DNA from: Sphaerochaetaceae bacterium
GTDB taxonomy: Bacteria > Spirochaetota > Spirochaetia > Sphaerochaetales > Sphaerochaetaceae
Reading direction: 5' to 3'
Assembly (NCBI GenBank): GCA_028532915.1
Contig: JAQQAI010000092.1
Span: forward strand, 1 to 46,097
DNA length: 46,097 nt
Below, piece by piece: positions 1 through 8,482 of the stretch; position 1 is the first letter of the stretch; each line of letters starts with the position of its first letter. The notes under the pieces are model-generated. The model did not search any database and was not told the origin of the DNA. It was given only the letters and a program-made list of their open reading frames with translations. Made by a program: the position numbers and the translations under genes.

Positions 1-549
1 CTCTGGCCACACTTTTTTACTAATCTGATATTTTTTCCCTTCCCTATTAAGAAAAACAATTCTATGACTATGATTTTTTGAGTCCAGAGCTTAATTTTCA
101 TCATCAAAGAAAACTTTGAATAGATTTTATCCCAATGGATAATAGCGATAATTATTCATATATCACTTGGCCTAATATTGTTAGAATAATGAGAGAATTT
201 GGAAAGAATAAAATAAAACTTGAAATTAACTATTTTCAAGTGTAACCTATTGAAAAGATTTTATAGGAATTACATGAGTTTAGTATGTTGCACAATTTTT
301 GCACAACGGAATGGACAAGAACTTTGCATACAGTCGGTACAATCTTGAAATTTTCTACTGTATGGACAATTTTTGTCTTTTCACTCATTTGTGAGGACCG
401 TCCGGGGGAGCTAGAAAAACATGGAGTCAAATCTTTCTTATGAAAGATTTTGACTCTTTTTCTTTTTAACTCTCATTCATTGATTTTTCACGCTTTAACA
501 ATAGTTTGAGTCTAGTATTCTAAGGAAATGTACCTCATTTCAGTGAAAG
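1..549. other. AT-rich stretch with no convincing gene
   Basis: This stretch is visibly richer in A and T than the rest of the window and shows no ORF with both a good ribosome site and recognisable protein. A 36-codon ORF at 135-245 (+) has no Shine-Dalgarno sequence. The octamer TTGCACAA occurs twice in direct orientation (288-295 and 299-306), and CATACAGT (327-334) is inverted at 357-364. A strong hairpin sits at 424-456. It may be decayed or foreign DNA, but nothing in it identifies a mobile element. Confidence 0.5.
424..467. terminator. Rho-independent terminator, possibly bidirectional
   Basis: A 14-base arm (424-437) pairs with 442-456 with one bulged T and a four-base loop. On the + strand it runs straight into a T-rich tract (457-467). 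On the - strand a run of five T follows four bases after the stem, so it could end the methyltransferase-like transcript that stops at 550. No + strand gene is visible upstream. Confidence 0.65.
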
Positions 550-1185
550 TCATGATTTCGGCTGATACCTGAAGATGTAGGCGAAAGCCTTCTTCGTGAA
601 ATTCTCCCCCACCATCCTTTTGATTACTTTCTCCCGGTTGATGGGTGTTCCATCTTTTTTTATGAGGTAAGTATCGAGATTCTCTTTTGAGATTGTAAAG
701 TTGTCTGTATTTCTTCTTATAACTGCGACCAGCTGATAATCCTTATCTACCGATGCAAGGGAAGAATCTCCGTGGCTGTTGTTGCACACTATTATCCCCC
801 CCTCTTTCAGATAACCTTTGCAGATTTGCGAGATAAACCCGGCATAGAAGGAAAACATGACATCAAAGATTCCCTTCTGAACAGGAAGCTTTTCCGAATA
901 GTCTGACTGGTACCAGTCTATGACAGGGTCTTGCGGATAGACTTTGTTTTCGGCAATGAACTCTCTGACTTTAGAATCCTCAAAGAAGGCAGAAAGTCTT
1001 CTGTCACTATCGATATAGGTCATTTCGCTTATGAACAATGACGGGGTGATATGAACGAACGAACCGGGATAGATGCCTTTCTGCGGATGATATCTGTCCG
1101 CAACAACTTCGAACAGCTGTCGCCGTTCGTCTTGTTTTTCCACGAAATACCTGTGATACAGTTTCGGTATTGAATGATCGCTCAC
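550..1185 (-). CDS. class I methyltransferase-like protein, function unknown
   Basis: Predicted 211-residue soluble protein. The start is a GTG at 1185, chosen because AAGGAGG (1190-1196) lies four bases upstream; an ATG farther upstream adds 57 residues with no ribosome site. The order of elements suggests a Rossmann methyltransferase fold: MTYIDSD (residues 55-61) looks like the strand ending in an acidic residue that would hold the ribose of S-adenosylmethionine, FDVMFSFYAGF (107-117) like strand 4, and YLKEGGIIVCNNS (125-137) like strand 5. A typical glycine-rich motif I is not obvious, so cofactor binding is uncertain. The substrate is unknown. It stands alone, divergent from the cyclase-like gene, and is followed by a hairpin at 424-456. 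Confidence 0.7.
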   Translation of the reverse strand: MSDHSIPKLYHRYFVEKQDERRQLFEVVADRYHPQKGIYPGSFVHITPSLFISEMTYIDSDRRLSAFFEDSKVREFIAENKVYPQDPVIDWYQSDYSEKLPVQKGIFDVMFSFYAGFISQICKGYLKEGGIIVCNNSHGDSSLASVDKDYQLVAVIRRNTDNFTISKENLDTYLIKKDGTPINREKVIKRMVGENFTKKAFAYIFRYQPKS

Positions 1186-1474
1186 GCGGCCTCCTTGTTC
1201 ACTCAATGATAGCATATAAATCAACAGTCGACGAATCTTTTGATAAACCTTATTACATATCTCCCTGCAGCCTTGCAGAATGCAAATTGGGTTCTGCAGA
1301 TCCTCAAAGCAATAGTCATTGAATTTCAGGATCATCATCAACAAAGAAGATCGCACTTACTGCTTTTTATACCATATGAAACAGTCCATAAGTGTAAATC
1401 AAATAGGCATTAAAATACCATCGGCGGTGGATATCTGCATAGTTTTTTATTATATTCTGGTTAGGGAAAGCGCA

Positions 1475-2611
1475 ATGAACAAAAGTGATGAACAACGAGA
1501 CCTGTTCATGCTCACAGGTCCTCTGGCCAAGAAGGGTTACGACTGGTGGTGGCATAATTTCACAGGATATGATGACGAAACCGGTTAAGCAAAATCCTTT
1601 TTTATCGAATACTATATCTGTAACCCGGCTCTTGGTTCTGATGAACCGATTCTTGGACAGAAAGAGGAAAATCTAATTTCCGGCAGAAAACCTTCCTACG
1701 CTATGATCAAAGCGGGAACATGGGGAACTGACGCCCGGCAGATAAATAACTTCTATCCTGTTTCAGACTTCTTATCAAACACAAATCATCTGGATATCAC
1801 AATCGGAGAGAATACTCTAAGTGAGAAACATCTGAAAGGTTCAGTCTCTTTGAGCAGGGAAGAAGCTGTTTCTCATAAAGAATACATGAGTCAGTACGGA
1901 TCTATGAGCTGGGACTTAAAAGTGGAAAAGAAGATCGCCTTTAATGTCGGATATGGAGCCTCATCTTTTTTCAGAAAGATTCAGGCCTTCGAGATGTATT
2001 GGCACGCAGAAGGAATAAAAAGCGAATTTACAGGAAAAGTCACTCTCGATGGAAGATCATACACGGTCAGCAGGGAAAGTTCTTTCGGTTACGCGGATAA
2101 GAACTGGGGTAGAGATTTCACTTCCCCCTGGCTATGGCTCAGCAGCTGCAATCTCAGAAGCCAGATAACAGGAAAGCCCCTACGGAATTCAGCTGTGGAA
2201 TTCGGCGGTGGAAAACCCAAGATATTCATGGTACCGCTGAACAGGAAGATTCTCGGAGGTCTATTTTATGAAGGGATCATGTATGAATACAACTTCTCGA
2301 AATTCTGGCAGAATCCGACAGTCGCCTTTGATTTCACTGAAGGGTCAAAAGTACACTCGTGGGATATAGAAGCGAAAAACTATAATTCCAGAATTGTTCT
2401 CCATGTCGAATGTCCGGTCGATGAAATGCTTCTTATCAACTATGAGGCCCCTAACGGAAAAAAGCTTCATAACCGTCTTTGGAATGGAGGAACAGGATAC
2501 GGCATAATACGTCTCTATAAGAGAAACGGGAAAATTGAGAATTTGGCTGACCGTATTGAGATAAGGAATGCGGGATGTGAATACGGAAAGCATTGCCGGA
2601 GAGCCATCTGA
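1475..2611 (+). pseudogene. tocopherol-cyclase-like protein with an in-frame TAA
   Basis: The reading frame from ATG 1475 encodes a protein resembling the bacterial tocopherol cyclase family (lipocalin-like beta fold), with an N-terminal LAKKGYDWWWHNFTG stretch and later KPSYAMIKAG and SFGYADKNWGRDF. A single TAA at 1586-1588 interrupts it at codon 38. Both sides stay in the same frame, and the codons just after the stop (AKSFFIEYYICNPALG) still read as the family continuation, so this is a nonsense change with no shift. A GAA to TAA change is the simplest explanation. The next in-frame ATG is 1703, which would give a 302-residue product lacking the conserved tryptophan segment. No strong ribosome site precedes 1475. 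Sequencing error is the main alternative. Confidence 0.75.
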
Positions 2612-2624
2612 GAGACGCCTGCTG

Positions 2625-2990
2625 CTATCTTTCAGTTGTCATACGGTTACTCTTCCACACAAAAAGGAACAGCAGAGAAATCACCCACAGTGGGACCGGA
2701 AGAATCAGAAAGCTGATGAGTTCGAAATCATCAACTATCATGATGAAATAGAATAATCCGGCGACTCCGTAAAGGATTGCTCCTGCAGCCGGGTGGTGCC
2801 ATGAGACAGCAAGGACCACGGCAAGCAATATGACGGGAATATTGTGAATAACAAATCCGATTAACTTCTGCCATACTGTCAAATCCTGTTGCTGCCAAAC
2901 ATCTAATGAGAACAGAAATATGAATGCTATGAACAAGAGAGAGAGAATTCTCGGTATCCATACGATATGAGATTTTTCCGCAGGTTTCAT
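2625..2990 (-). CDS. small four-helix membrane protein
   Basis: Predicted 121-residue inner-membrane protein with about four hydrophobic segments (residues about 10-28, 42-60, 68-85 and 92-110) and a short basic tail. The start at 2990 is preceded by AAAGGGGG at good spacing. A conserved-looking core lies around WHHPAAGAILYGVAGLFYF. It resembles uncharacterised small membrane proteins of the DUF7670 kind, but the family name is from memory and no function is known. The cyclase-like gene ends only 13 bases away in convergent orientation. Confidence 0.75.
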   Translation of the reverse strand: MKPAEKSHIVWIPRILSLLFIAFIFLFSLDVWQQQDLTVWQKLIGFVIHNIPVILLAVVLAVSWHHPAAGAILYGVAGLFYFIMIVDDFELISFLILPVPLWVISLLFLFVWKSNRMTTER

Positions 2991-3054
2991 AACACACCCC
3001 CTTTCAGTAGAAGAATACCACTTATAATCCTTTACCGTAATGCTTTACATATAA

Positions 3055-3081
3055 CAACAGGTCGCTTTCGGCGACCTGTTG
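3055..3081 (-). terminator. strong hairpin after the permease gene
   Basis: An 11-base perfect stem, CAACAGGTCGC (3055-3065) with its complement at 3071-3081 and a five-base loop, sits nine bases beyond the permease stop codon at 3090. The downstream T tract on the - strand is poor (TTATATG), so it may be a weak or factor-assisted terminator, or an mRNA-stabilising end. Confidence 0.6.
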
Positions 3082-3089
3082 AATCATTT

Positions 3090-4517
3090 CTATAGCTCCT
3101 GCTGTCCCATCATATCGTTTTCAGGCTTTTTCGAAACCCGCTGATTCTGCATGTTTCTCGGTAGAACGATATTCAGGAAGATCGCTACAAGACCTCCCGT
3201 GGTTATCGGAGAAGAGAACATGCTTTTGAAAAACGGTGAGAAATACTGGAGAATCTCGGGTATAAGGATTACCCCGATTCCCATTCCCAGTGAAATAGCT
3301 ATGATCATCACTCCTCTTCGGTTGAGAACACTTGTCGATATGATTCTGATACCACCTGCGGCTATCGTCCCGGCTAGAACGAGCACGGCACCACCGATCA
3401 CAGGATATGGGATCACACTGAACAATCCTCCGACGATCGGGAAAATACCGAATAGCGCGAGGAATCCCGCTATGATGAAGCCGACATAACGTGAAGCGAC
3501 ACCGGTCATCTGTATCACACCGTTGTTCTGAGAAAACGTCGTGACAGGGAAGCTGTTGAAACATGATGAAATCGCCGAGTTCACCCCGTCGGCAAGGACA
3601 CCACCTGCTATACGGTTCATGTAAAGTTCACCTTCCACACTCTCTCCGCTGATCATGCTTGTCGCAGTAAGATCTCCCATAGTCTCTACCGTTGTGATAA
3701 GATACAGTAGCATCATCGGAATGATATATGGTCCTGCAATTTTCAGTCCGAACTTGAATGGTATGGGGACTGTGAGCAGTGAGAGAGAACCGATTGATGA
3801 AAAATCGACTCTTTTGAGTACGACTGCAACAATATAACCGACGAGCATACCGAAGAAGATAGATCCCATCCTAAACCACTTATTCCTGATCCGGTTGAAG
3901 AAGATGATTGAAAACAGAACGATCGCTGCAAGAACAAGATTCTGGAAACTTCCAAATTGCTCAGGAAGAACATTATAGATATAGGTTCCTCCTCCAATGT
4001 CCCTCATCGCAACAGCAATGAGATTGATTCCTATGAGAAGAACGATTATCCCGCTTACCAAGGGAGTAATTATCTTCTGCAGAAGAGGAATGAACCGGCT
4101 GAATATGATCTCCACGACAGAGCCCAGAAGAGCCGTCCCTGCAATGGTCGCTATCATTTCAGGTTGCGTCGCGCCGTTAGCCTTTGCCCACAGACCGATA
4201 GCAGTGACAGTTGCAAGAAAGGTAAAACTTGTTCCCTGAATAGCCAGTAGACCGGAACCGACAGGCCCTATCTTCCGACATTGGATGAATGTGGCTATAC
4301 CTGATACCAGCAGTGACATCGATATAAGATAACTTTTCATCGCAGAATCGAGACCCAGTGCACCGGCGACAACTATCGGAGGGGTTATGATCCCGATGAA
4401 GATTGCTGCTGCATGCTGAAGAGCGGCAACCAGTGCCTGTCCGATCGGCGGTTTTTCATTTAAACTGAATATCAGCTCACTGCGCGCTTCATCACGCTGT
4501 TGACTGCTTAAACTCAT
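3090..4517 (-). CDS. NCS2 purine permease, xanthine/urate type
   Basis: A 475-residue cytoplasmic-membrane symporter of the nucleobase:cation symporter-2 family. The signature SQNNGVIQMTG is at residues 329-339. The residues that define the substrate site in E. coli XanQ all have counterparts six positions along: Glu278, Asp310, Gln330 and Asn331. The FPVTTFSQNNG segment fits the xanthine/uric acid branch better than the uracil branch. About 12-14 membrane segments are evident, and length is normal. GAGGAG lies five bases before the ATG. The leader carries repeated GTAATATT boxes and an inverted repeat. No purine catabolic gene is adjacent, so the exact substrate is inferred. Confidence 0.93.
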   Translation of the reverse strand: MSLSSQQRDEARSELIFSLNEKPPIGQALVAALQHAAAIFIGIITPPIVVAGALGLDSAMKSYLISMSLLVSGIATFIQCRKIGPVGSGLLAIQGTSFTFLATVTAIGLWAKANGATQPEMIATIAGTALLGSVVEIIFSRFIPLLQKIITPLVSGIIVLLIGINLIAVAMRDIGGGTYIYNVLPEQFGSFQNLVLAAIVLFSIIFFNRIRNKWFRMGSIFFGMLVGYIVAVVLKRVDFSSIGSLSLLTVPIPFKFGLKIAGPYIIPMMLLYLITTVETMGDLTATSMISGESVEGELYMNRIAGGVLADGVNSAISSCFNSFPVTTFSQNNGVIQMTGVASRYVGFIIAGFLALFGIFPIVGGLFSVIPYPVIGGAVLVLAGTIAAGGIRIISTSVLNRRGVMIIAISLGMGIGVILIPEILQYFSPFFKSMFSSPITTGGLVAIFLNIVLPRNMQNQRVSKKPENDMMGQQEL

Positions 4518-4553
4518 AGAGACTCCTCATTGAATAATTATGGTTTAAGCATT

Positions 4554-4683
4554 GTAGCATTGAATTTGCCTCAAGGCTACAAATTTGTTGCGTTTTGTTG
4601 CGCCTAAGATATTTATCAATCTGTAACGATCTACAATATAACGGGTAATATTTGTAATATTTCCATTTCTGTTGTAATATTAC
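4554..4683 (-). promoter_or_regulatory. permease leader with repeated GTAATATT boxes and an inverted repeat
   Basis: Between the permease start and the divergent gene, GTAATATT occurs at 4645-4652 and 4654-4661, and the perfect palindrome GTAATATTAC at 4674-4683. Closer to the gene, TTGTAGC and GCTACAA form an inverted repeat of seven bases within about 4554-4590. These look like operator sites or a leader structure, but the regulator is unknown. The sequence does not match the purine riboswitch core. Confidence 0.35.
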
Positions 4684-4772
4684 TGGTAGAAAGAACCGAA
4701 ACATCCTTGTCGAATCATCTTAAAAAGGCTCCTTTATCCTTGTCATTTACCCATAATGGAGGGAATTAATAG

Positions 4773-5153
4773 ATGAAGAATGTAAAAAAGTATGTAATTA
4801 TCAGTGCTGCGGTCATTGTACTGATGATAATTCTGTTACTCCTATTATCAATAGGTGAAATGACCAACATTAAGAAAACTTTCAATATGATCGTGATCAT
4901 TGCTACTGTCGTGACATTGTTGATAATCTGGCTAAAGTATTATAATGATATGAAGTCCGTTATGCTTGGAGAAACCGAAGATGAAGCCACGGTAACAGCG
5001 CACACTGGGACACAATGTGAGATAGAGGGTCTCTATCAGTGCACTGAACATGAAAACAGACAGATAAATATGAAAGTAGGTAAAAGATTTCCTCCATGCA
5101 AAGGAGATACTAAAGGACACAGTTGTGACTGGGTTCTGATCAAAAAAGAGTAA
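4773..5153 (+). CDS. small membrane protein with a cysteine-containing C-terminal domain
   Basis: Predicted 126 residues: two membrane helices (about 7-27 and 37-54), then a soluble tail. The tail has Cys82, Cys90, Cys109 and Cys118 in a pattern G-x-Y-x-C ... KVGKRFPPC ... SCDW. This resembles short single-domain proteins in which a G-x-Y-x-C strand is followed by F-P-P-C and a tryptophan, which may bind metal. GGAGGG lies upstream of the ATG, and a perfect terminator follows at 5173, so it is probably a single-gene transcript. No function is assigned. The combination of helices with this tail is unusual to me. Confidence 0.75.
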   Translation: MKNVKKYVIISAAVIVLMIILLLLLSIGEMTNIKKTFNMIVIIATVVTLLIIWLKYYNDMKSVMLGETEDEATVTAHTGTQCEIEGLYQCTEHENRQINMKVGKRFPPCKGDTKGHSCDWVLIKKE

Positions 5154-5172
5154 GTTTAAGATCATTAACACC

Positions 5173-5203
5173 GGCCTCCTTCGTAGAAGGAGGCCAATTT
5201 TTT
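5173..5203 (+). terminator. Rho-independent terminator
   Basis: A perfect ten-base stem GGCCTCCTTC (5173-5182), three-base loop and complement (5186-5195) are followed by AATTTTTTGC. It ends the transcript of the small membrane protein stopping at 5153. Confidence 0.9.
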
Positions 5204-5324
5204 GCTTTATATGTATAAATGAACGATATTACTTACATCGAAAATCTTCATCACATAAGATCCCGGCAATCTTCTTCCCAATACATCATCATAAGTGTTA
5301 TTGCAATCTCGTATGCAATATAGG

Positions 5325-5524
5325 GCTCCTTCACGGTAAGCTACCGTGCAGTGTTTGACGTTGTTCCCCATACAAACTCACTCCATTCATTTGGCTCAGG
5401 ATTCTAGCTCTCACTTCCTTCAGATTCCACCTCACGATGGACACCATTGCCTTCAGCTAGCGGTAGGCACTGCAACCCCCACAGAGAACTTTCACCTCCT
5501 AGATAAGCACCATGCTCGGCGCAC
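5325..5524 (-). mobile_element. group II intron remnant, 5' end only
   Basis: Read on the - strand from 5524, the sequence begins GTGCGCC and continues with CTAGGAGGTGAAAG, CTACCGCTAGCTGAAGGC and TCGTGAGGTGGAATCTGAAG, which I recognise as domain I of bacterial group II introns. The match weakens beyond about 5325. No reverse transcriptase ORF and no domain V hairpin can be found, so the element is truncated and cannot splice. Its 5' end lies immediately after the T tract of the 5'-nucleotidase terminator (5528-5553), the kind of site used by class C introns. Class assignment is inferred from that position and not from a full structure. 5204-5324 holds nothing I recognise. Confidence 0.75.
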
Positions 5525-5527
5525 TTT

Positions 5528-5553
5528 AAAAAAGGACCACCCGAAGGTGGCCC
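5528..5553 (-). terminator. terminator of the 5'-nucleotidase gene
   Basis: On the - strand GGGCCACC, loop TTCG and GGTGGTCC are followed by six T. It lies about 20 bases after the stop codon at 5573, and the group II intron 5' end begins three bases beyond the T tract. Confidence 0.92.
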
Positions 5554-5572
5554 TTTACATCATATATGACGA

Positions 5573-8359
5573 TTATTTCATGTTGTGTTCTACAAGGTAA
5601 TCTGTCAGGACTTCGTCCAGGCCTTTACCGTACATGACAACTGGTTTATCAAGCATTGTGTATCCGTCACCACCGGCAGCTAAGAAATCGTTAGTTGCCA
5701 ATGTGTAGGTAGCATCCTTGTCGATGGACTTACCGTTCACGAGTACTCTCTTGATTCTGTTACCAGGATCACTGTAGCGGCTGTAGATGATTCTCATGTT
5801 TGCAGTCTGCGGGAAGCCTCCGTTTGTTTCAGGAAGTCTTGAGTATCCCCATTCGAGTGCATCGTAGATATCCTGTCCAGTAACCTCAACAACGATTACG
5901 ACGTTGTTGAAGGGCAGTACAGTGATGATATCTCCGCGAGTCACATCGCCGGCTTCAATCGATGCTCTGATTCCACCGCCGTTTGTCAGTGCAACATCTG
6001 CACCGGTGGCTTCAATCATAGCCTCTGCAATCATATTACCAAGGTTGGTAGGTTTAGTTCTGACGTTTGCTCTTTCGCCGTCGAGTTTCACAGGAGTATA
6101 AGCGACAACTTCCTGAGTGATCTCAGCGAGTTTTGCTTTCTGCGATTCGATGTATGCGAGAACTTCAGGATCTTCTTTTACTTCCTTGATTCCCAGCATC
6201 TGGGCGAATTCACTTGTTGAAGGATCAGAGACCTGTTCAGCTGAAATCAGGTAGGCATTCTCATCAACAGCCTTTCCGTTTCTCACCTGGATCTCTACGA
6301 TACCGACATAATTCATATATTCGCCGGCAGAAGCGATCAGAGTGTCTTCGACTCTCATTCCGTTCTCAAGAACATCATGGCTGTGTCCATCGATGAACAA
6401 GTCGATTCCATCGATATTCTCAGCGATCATTTTGCTTGTGACTCCATATGAACCGTCTTCATCAAGACCGACATGACCGAGTACGATCACATAATCTGCT
6501 CTTCTGTTCACTTCATCGACAAGAGCCTGAGCGTTGTTCACGACCTCATCGCTCATGAAGGAGAGTCCCTTAACATTCTTCGGATGAGTCTTAGTCTCTG
6601 TGTCAGGAGTTGTAAGTCCGATCACACCGACTGTGAATCCGTCGAAGTAGTACAGCTGGTATGGCTGGAAGACCATATTACCGTCTTCGTCAAGGATGTT
6701 TGCAGAAAGAACTTTGATATCGGTCGCTGCTTCAGCAATCTTAGCAGCTTCAATAAGTCGTTCTTTACCATAGTTGAATTCATGGTTTCCTGGAGCAACG
6801 GCATCATAACCGAGCATATCCAGCAGAACTCCGGCTGTTTCGCCTTCGAACATATTTGTAAGAAGTGTACCATGAGTGACATCACCTGCATCAAGCACTA
6901 ATGCTTTATCGGTGACCGAACGGCCCATTTTAAGAAGAGTGGCAAGTCTTGCGTATCCGACAACATCGTCACTTGCTTCGATTCGGCCGTGAACATCGTT
7001 TGTATGAACAACATACAGGTTGAAGTTCTTCTCACCGTCGTAAGATTTGACGATTACATCATCATCCACATCAGGCATAGCCTTCTCTACTTTCGCAGGA
7101 GCCATCGGAGCTTTTGCCTCTTCCTTGGCAGGAGCTTCGGCTTTGGCCGGTTTCTCTGCTTTGGCAGGAGCTTCTTTCATCATTGTCTTAGCATATGCTT
7201 TCTTCACATAGTCCACATACGCCATCGTCTCAGGATCTGCAGGTACGTTTGTGATTCCAACTGCTTTCGCCAATGGTGAAGCTTTTGGATTCTGTACATC
7301 TTTCGCTGTGATTCTGATAGGAGTTACAGCAGTCGCCATGTCGTCTTTCACATGAATCTCGACAAGACCTACGCTGCTCATATTCTCTCCGGCATTCACG
7401 ATCGTGGTCATACCGACTTTCTTTCCGCCGGCAGGTGCCATTGCACCTTTTCCATCGACAATCAGATCAATACCATCAATATTCTCTGCGATAACTTCGC
7501 TTGTAATACCGTTGACGTTCCCGATGTTTCCGAGCAGTACTACAAAGTCTGCTACTTTTCGAATCTCATCAACTGCATATTGAGCGTTCTCAACGACTGC
7601 AGGATCAATGAATGAGAGCCCTTCCGTATCTGCTGGGGGGGCAGTTACACCGGCTACCGCTACAACAAAATCGTTGAAGTAGTACAACTGGTATGGCTGG
7701 AAGACCCATTCGCCATCCGCATTCAGCACATTTGCAGACAACACGCGAAGATCACTGTTCTCCTGTGCAAATCGTGCCGCACTCTTGAGATATTCTGCAC
7801 CATATGCGAAATCTTCAGGACCCGGGGCTACTGCGTCATAACCGAGCATGTCAAGTAATGCTCCGGCGGGTTCGCCGTAGAATTTCTCAACCATAGGACT
7901 GCCGCTCGCCACGTTACCTGCATCAAGAAGTAAGGTTTTGTCTGTTAAAGAACGACCATACTTGATCCCGGTTGCAAGCTTTGCATATCCGATCCCTTCA
8001 CCTTCTTCAATCGCTCCGTTGACATCGTTTGTATGTGCAATGTAAAGATCGAATTCAGTGAAGCGGTCATTGCTCTTCACTACCATATCTTCGGTAGGAG
8101 CTTTACGCATCATTTTCGGAGCTTCAGCAACTTCTGGCTCGGCCTCTTCTACTTCAACAGGAGCTTCTACCTCGGCAGGGGCGGGAGCTTCCGGTTCAGC
8201 GACTTCTGCAATCTCTGCTTCTTCTGGACCTACCGGTGCTTCAACAGCAGCCATAGGTGGAATGTCTTCCACCTTTTCTGTTGTCCCACAACCAATAAAC
8301 GCGAAGGCAAGCAAAGTAACTAGCAGTGCCGTGATTAGACTTTTTGAAAGACGTTTCAC
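5573..8359 (-). CDS. lipoprotein 5'-nucleotidase with a dead duplicate phosphatase domain
   Basis: A 928-residue UshA-like protein. The start is GTG 8359, with GAGGAGG six bases upstream. A signal segment ends at a lipobox-like FIGC (Cys24), so it is probably a membrane-anchored lipoprotein acting outside the cytoplasm. After an acidic Pro/Ala/Glu linker comes a first metallophosphatase domain (about 103-385), a Lys/Ala/Pro linker (395-428), a second phosphatase domain (about 446-690) and the C-terminal nucleotide-binding domain (about 720-928). The second copy has all the metal motifs: HTNDVHG 452, LDAGDV 489, GNHE 524, GHVG 628, DGHSH 657. The first has HTNDVNG, DAGNV, GPED, GNIG and DGKGA at those places, so it should be inactive. 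Family members have one phosphatase domain. Nucleotide hydrolysis for purine or pyrimidine salvage is inferred. Confidence 0.95.
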   Translation of the reverse strand: MKRLSKSLITALLVTLLAFAFIGCGTTEKVEDIPPMAAVEAPVGPEEAEIAEVAEPEAPAPAEVEAPVEVEEAEPEVAEAPKMMRKAPTEDMVVKSNDRFTEFDLYIAHTNDVNGAIEEGEGIGYAKLATGIKYGRSLTDKTLLLDAGNVASGSPMVEKFYGEPAGALLDMLGYDAVAPGPEDFAYGAEYLKSAARFAQENSDLRVLSANVLNADGEWVFQPYQLYYFNDFVVAVAGVTAPPADTEGLSFIDPAVVENAQYAVDEIRKVADFVVLLGNIGNVNGITSEVIAENIDGIDLIVDGKGAMAPAGGKKVGMTTIVNAGENMSSVGLVEIHVKDDMATAVTPIRITAKDVQNPKASPLAKAVGITNVPADPETMAYVDYVKKAYAKTMMKEAPAKAEKPAKAEAPAKEEAKAPMAPAKVEKAMPDVDDDVIVKSYDGEKNFNLYVVHTNDVHGRIEASDDVVGYARLATLLKMGRSVTDKALVLDAGDVTHGTLLTNMFEGETAGVLLDMLGYDAVAPGNHEFNYGKERLIEAAKIAEAATDIKVLSANILDEDGNMVFQPYQLYYFDGFTVGVIGLTTPDTETKTHPKNVKGLSFMSDEVVNNAQALVDEVNRRADYVIVLGHVGLDEDGSYGVTSKMIAENIDGIDLFIDGHSHDVLENGMRVEDTLIASAGEYMNYVGIVEIQVRNGKAVDENAYLISAEQVSDPSTSEFAQMLGIKEVKEDPEVLAYIESQKAKLAEITQEVVAYTPVKLDGERANVRTKPTNLGNMIAEAMIEATGADVALTNGGGIRASIEAGDVTRGDIITVLPFNNVVIVVEVTGQDIYDALEWGYSRLPETNGGFPQTANMRIIYSRYSDPGNRIKRVLVNGKSIDKDATYTLATNDFLAAGGDGYTMLDKPVVMYGKGLDEVLTDYLVEHNMK

Positions 8360-8391
8360 GTGTTTCCTCCTCATGGACATTCTTTTGAGTC

Positions 8392-8422
8392 ATTATACAT
8401 TACTACTATAACACACAGACAA
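8392..8422 (-). promoter_or_regulatory. possible promoter of the 5'-nucleotidase
   Basis: On the - strand TATAAT (8392-8397) is preceded by TTGTCT (8417-8422) with a 19-base spacer, longer than the ideal 17. It lies 33 bases before the GTG start. Confidence 0.4.
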
Positions 8423-8482
8423 AATATTGGATACATAAAATTATGGGATTGTAGGGCATTTTAAGCAAAATTTATCACCTAT

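Noticed and set aside
391-412. RNase P RNA-like GAGGACCGTCCGGG
   Set aside because: It recalls the conserved RNase P core, but the hairpin terminator follows after a few dozen bases and the rest of the roughly 400-base RNA is absent.
1586-1588. Stop codon read as a special amino acid
   Set aside because: TAA is not used for selenocysteine or pyrrolysine, and no recoding structure is evident; a plain nonsense change is simpler.
4518-4700. Purine riboswitch before the NCS2 permease
   Set aside because: The conserved core and paired loops of the purine aptamer cannot be found on the - strand.
5204-5324. Domain V and 3' end of the group II intron
   Set aside because: A small TATTGC/GCAATA hairpin is present, but the GAGCC...GAAA...ACGGTTC pattern of domain V is not, so I limit the remnant to the 5' part.
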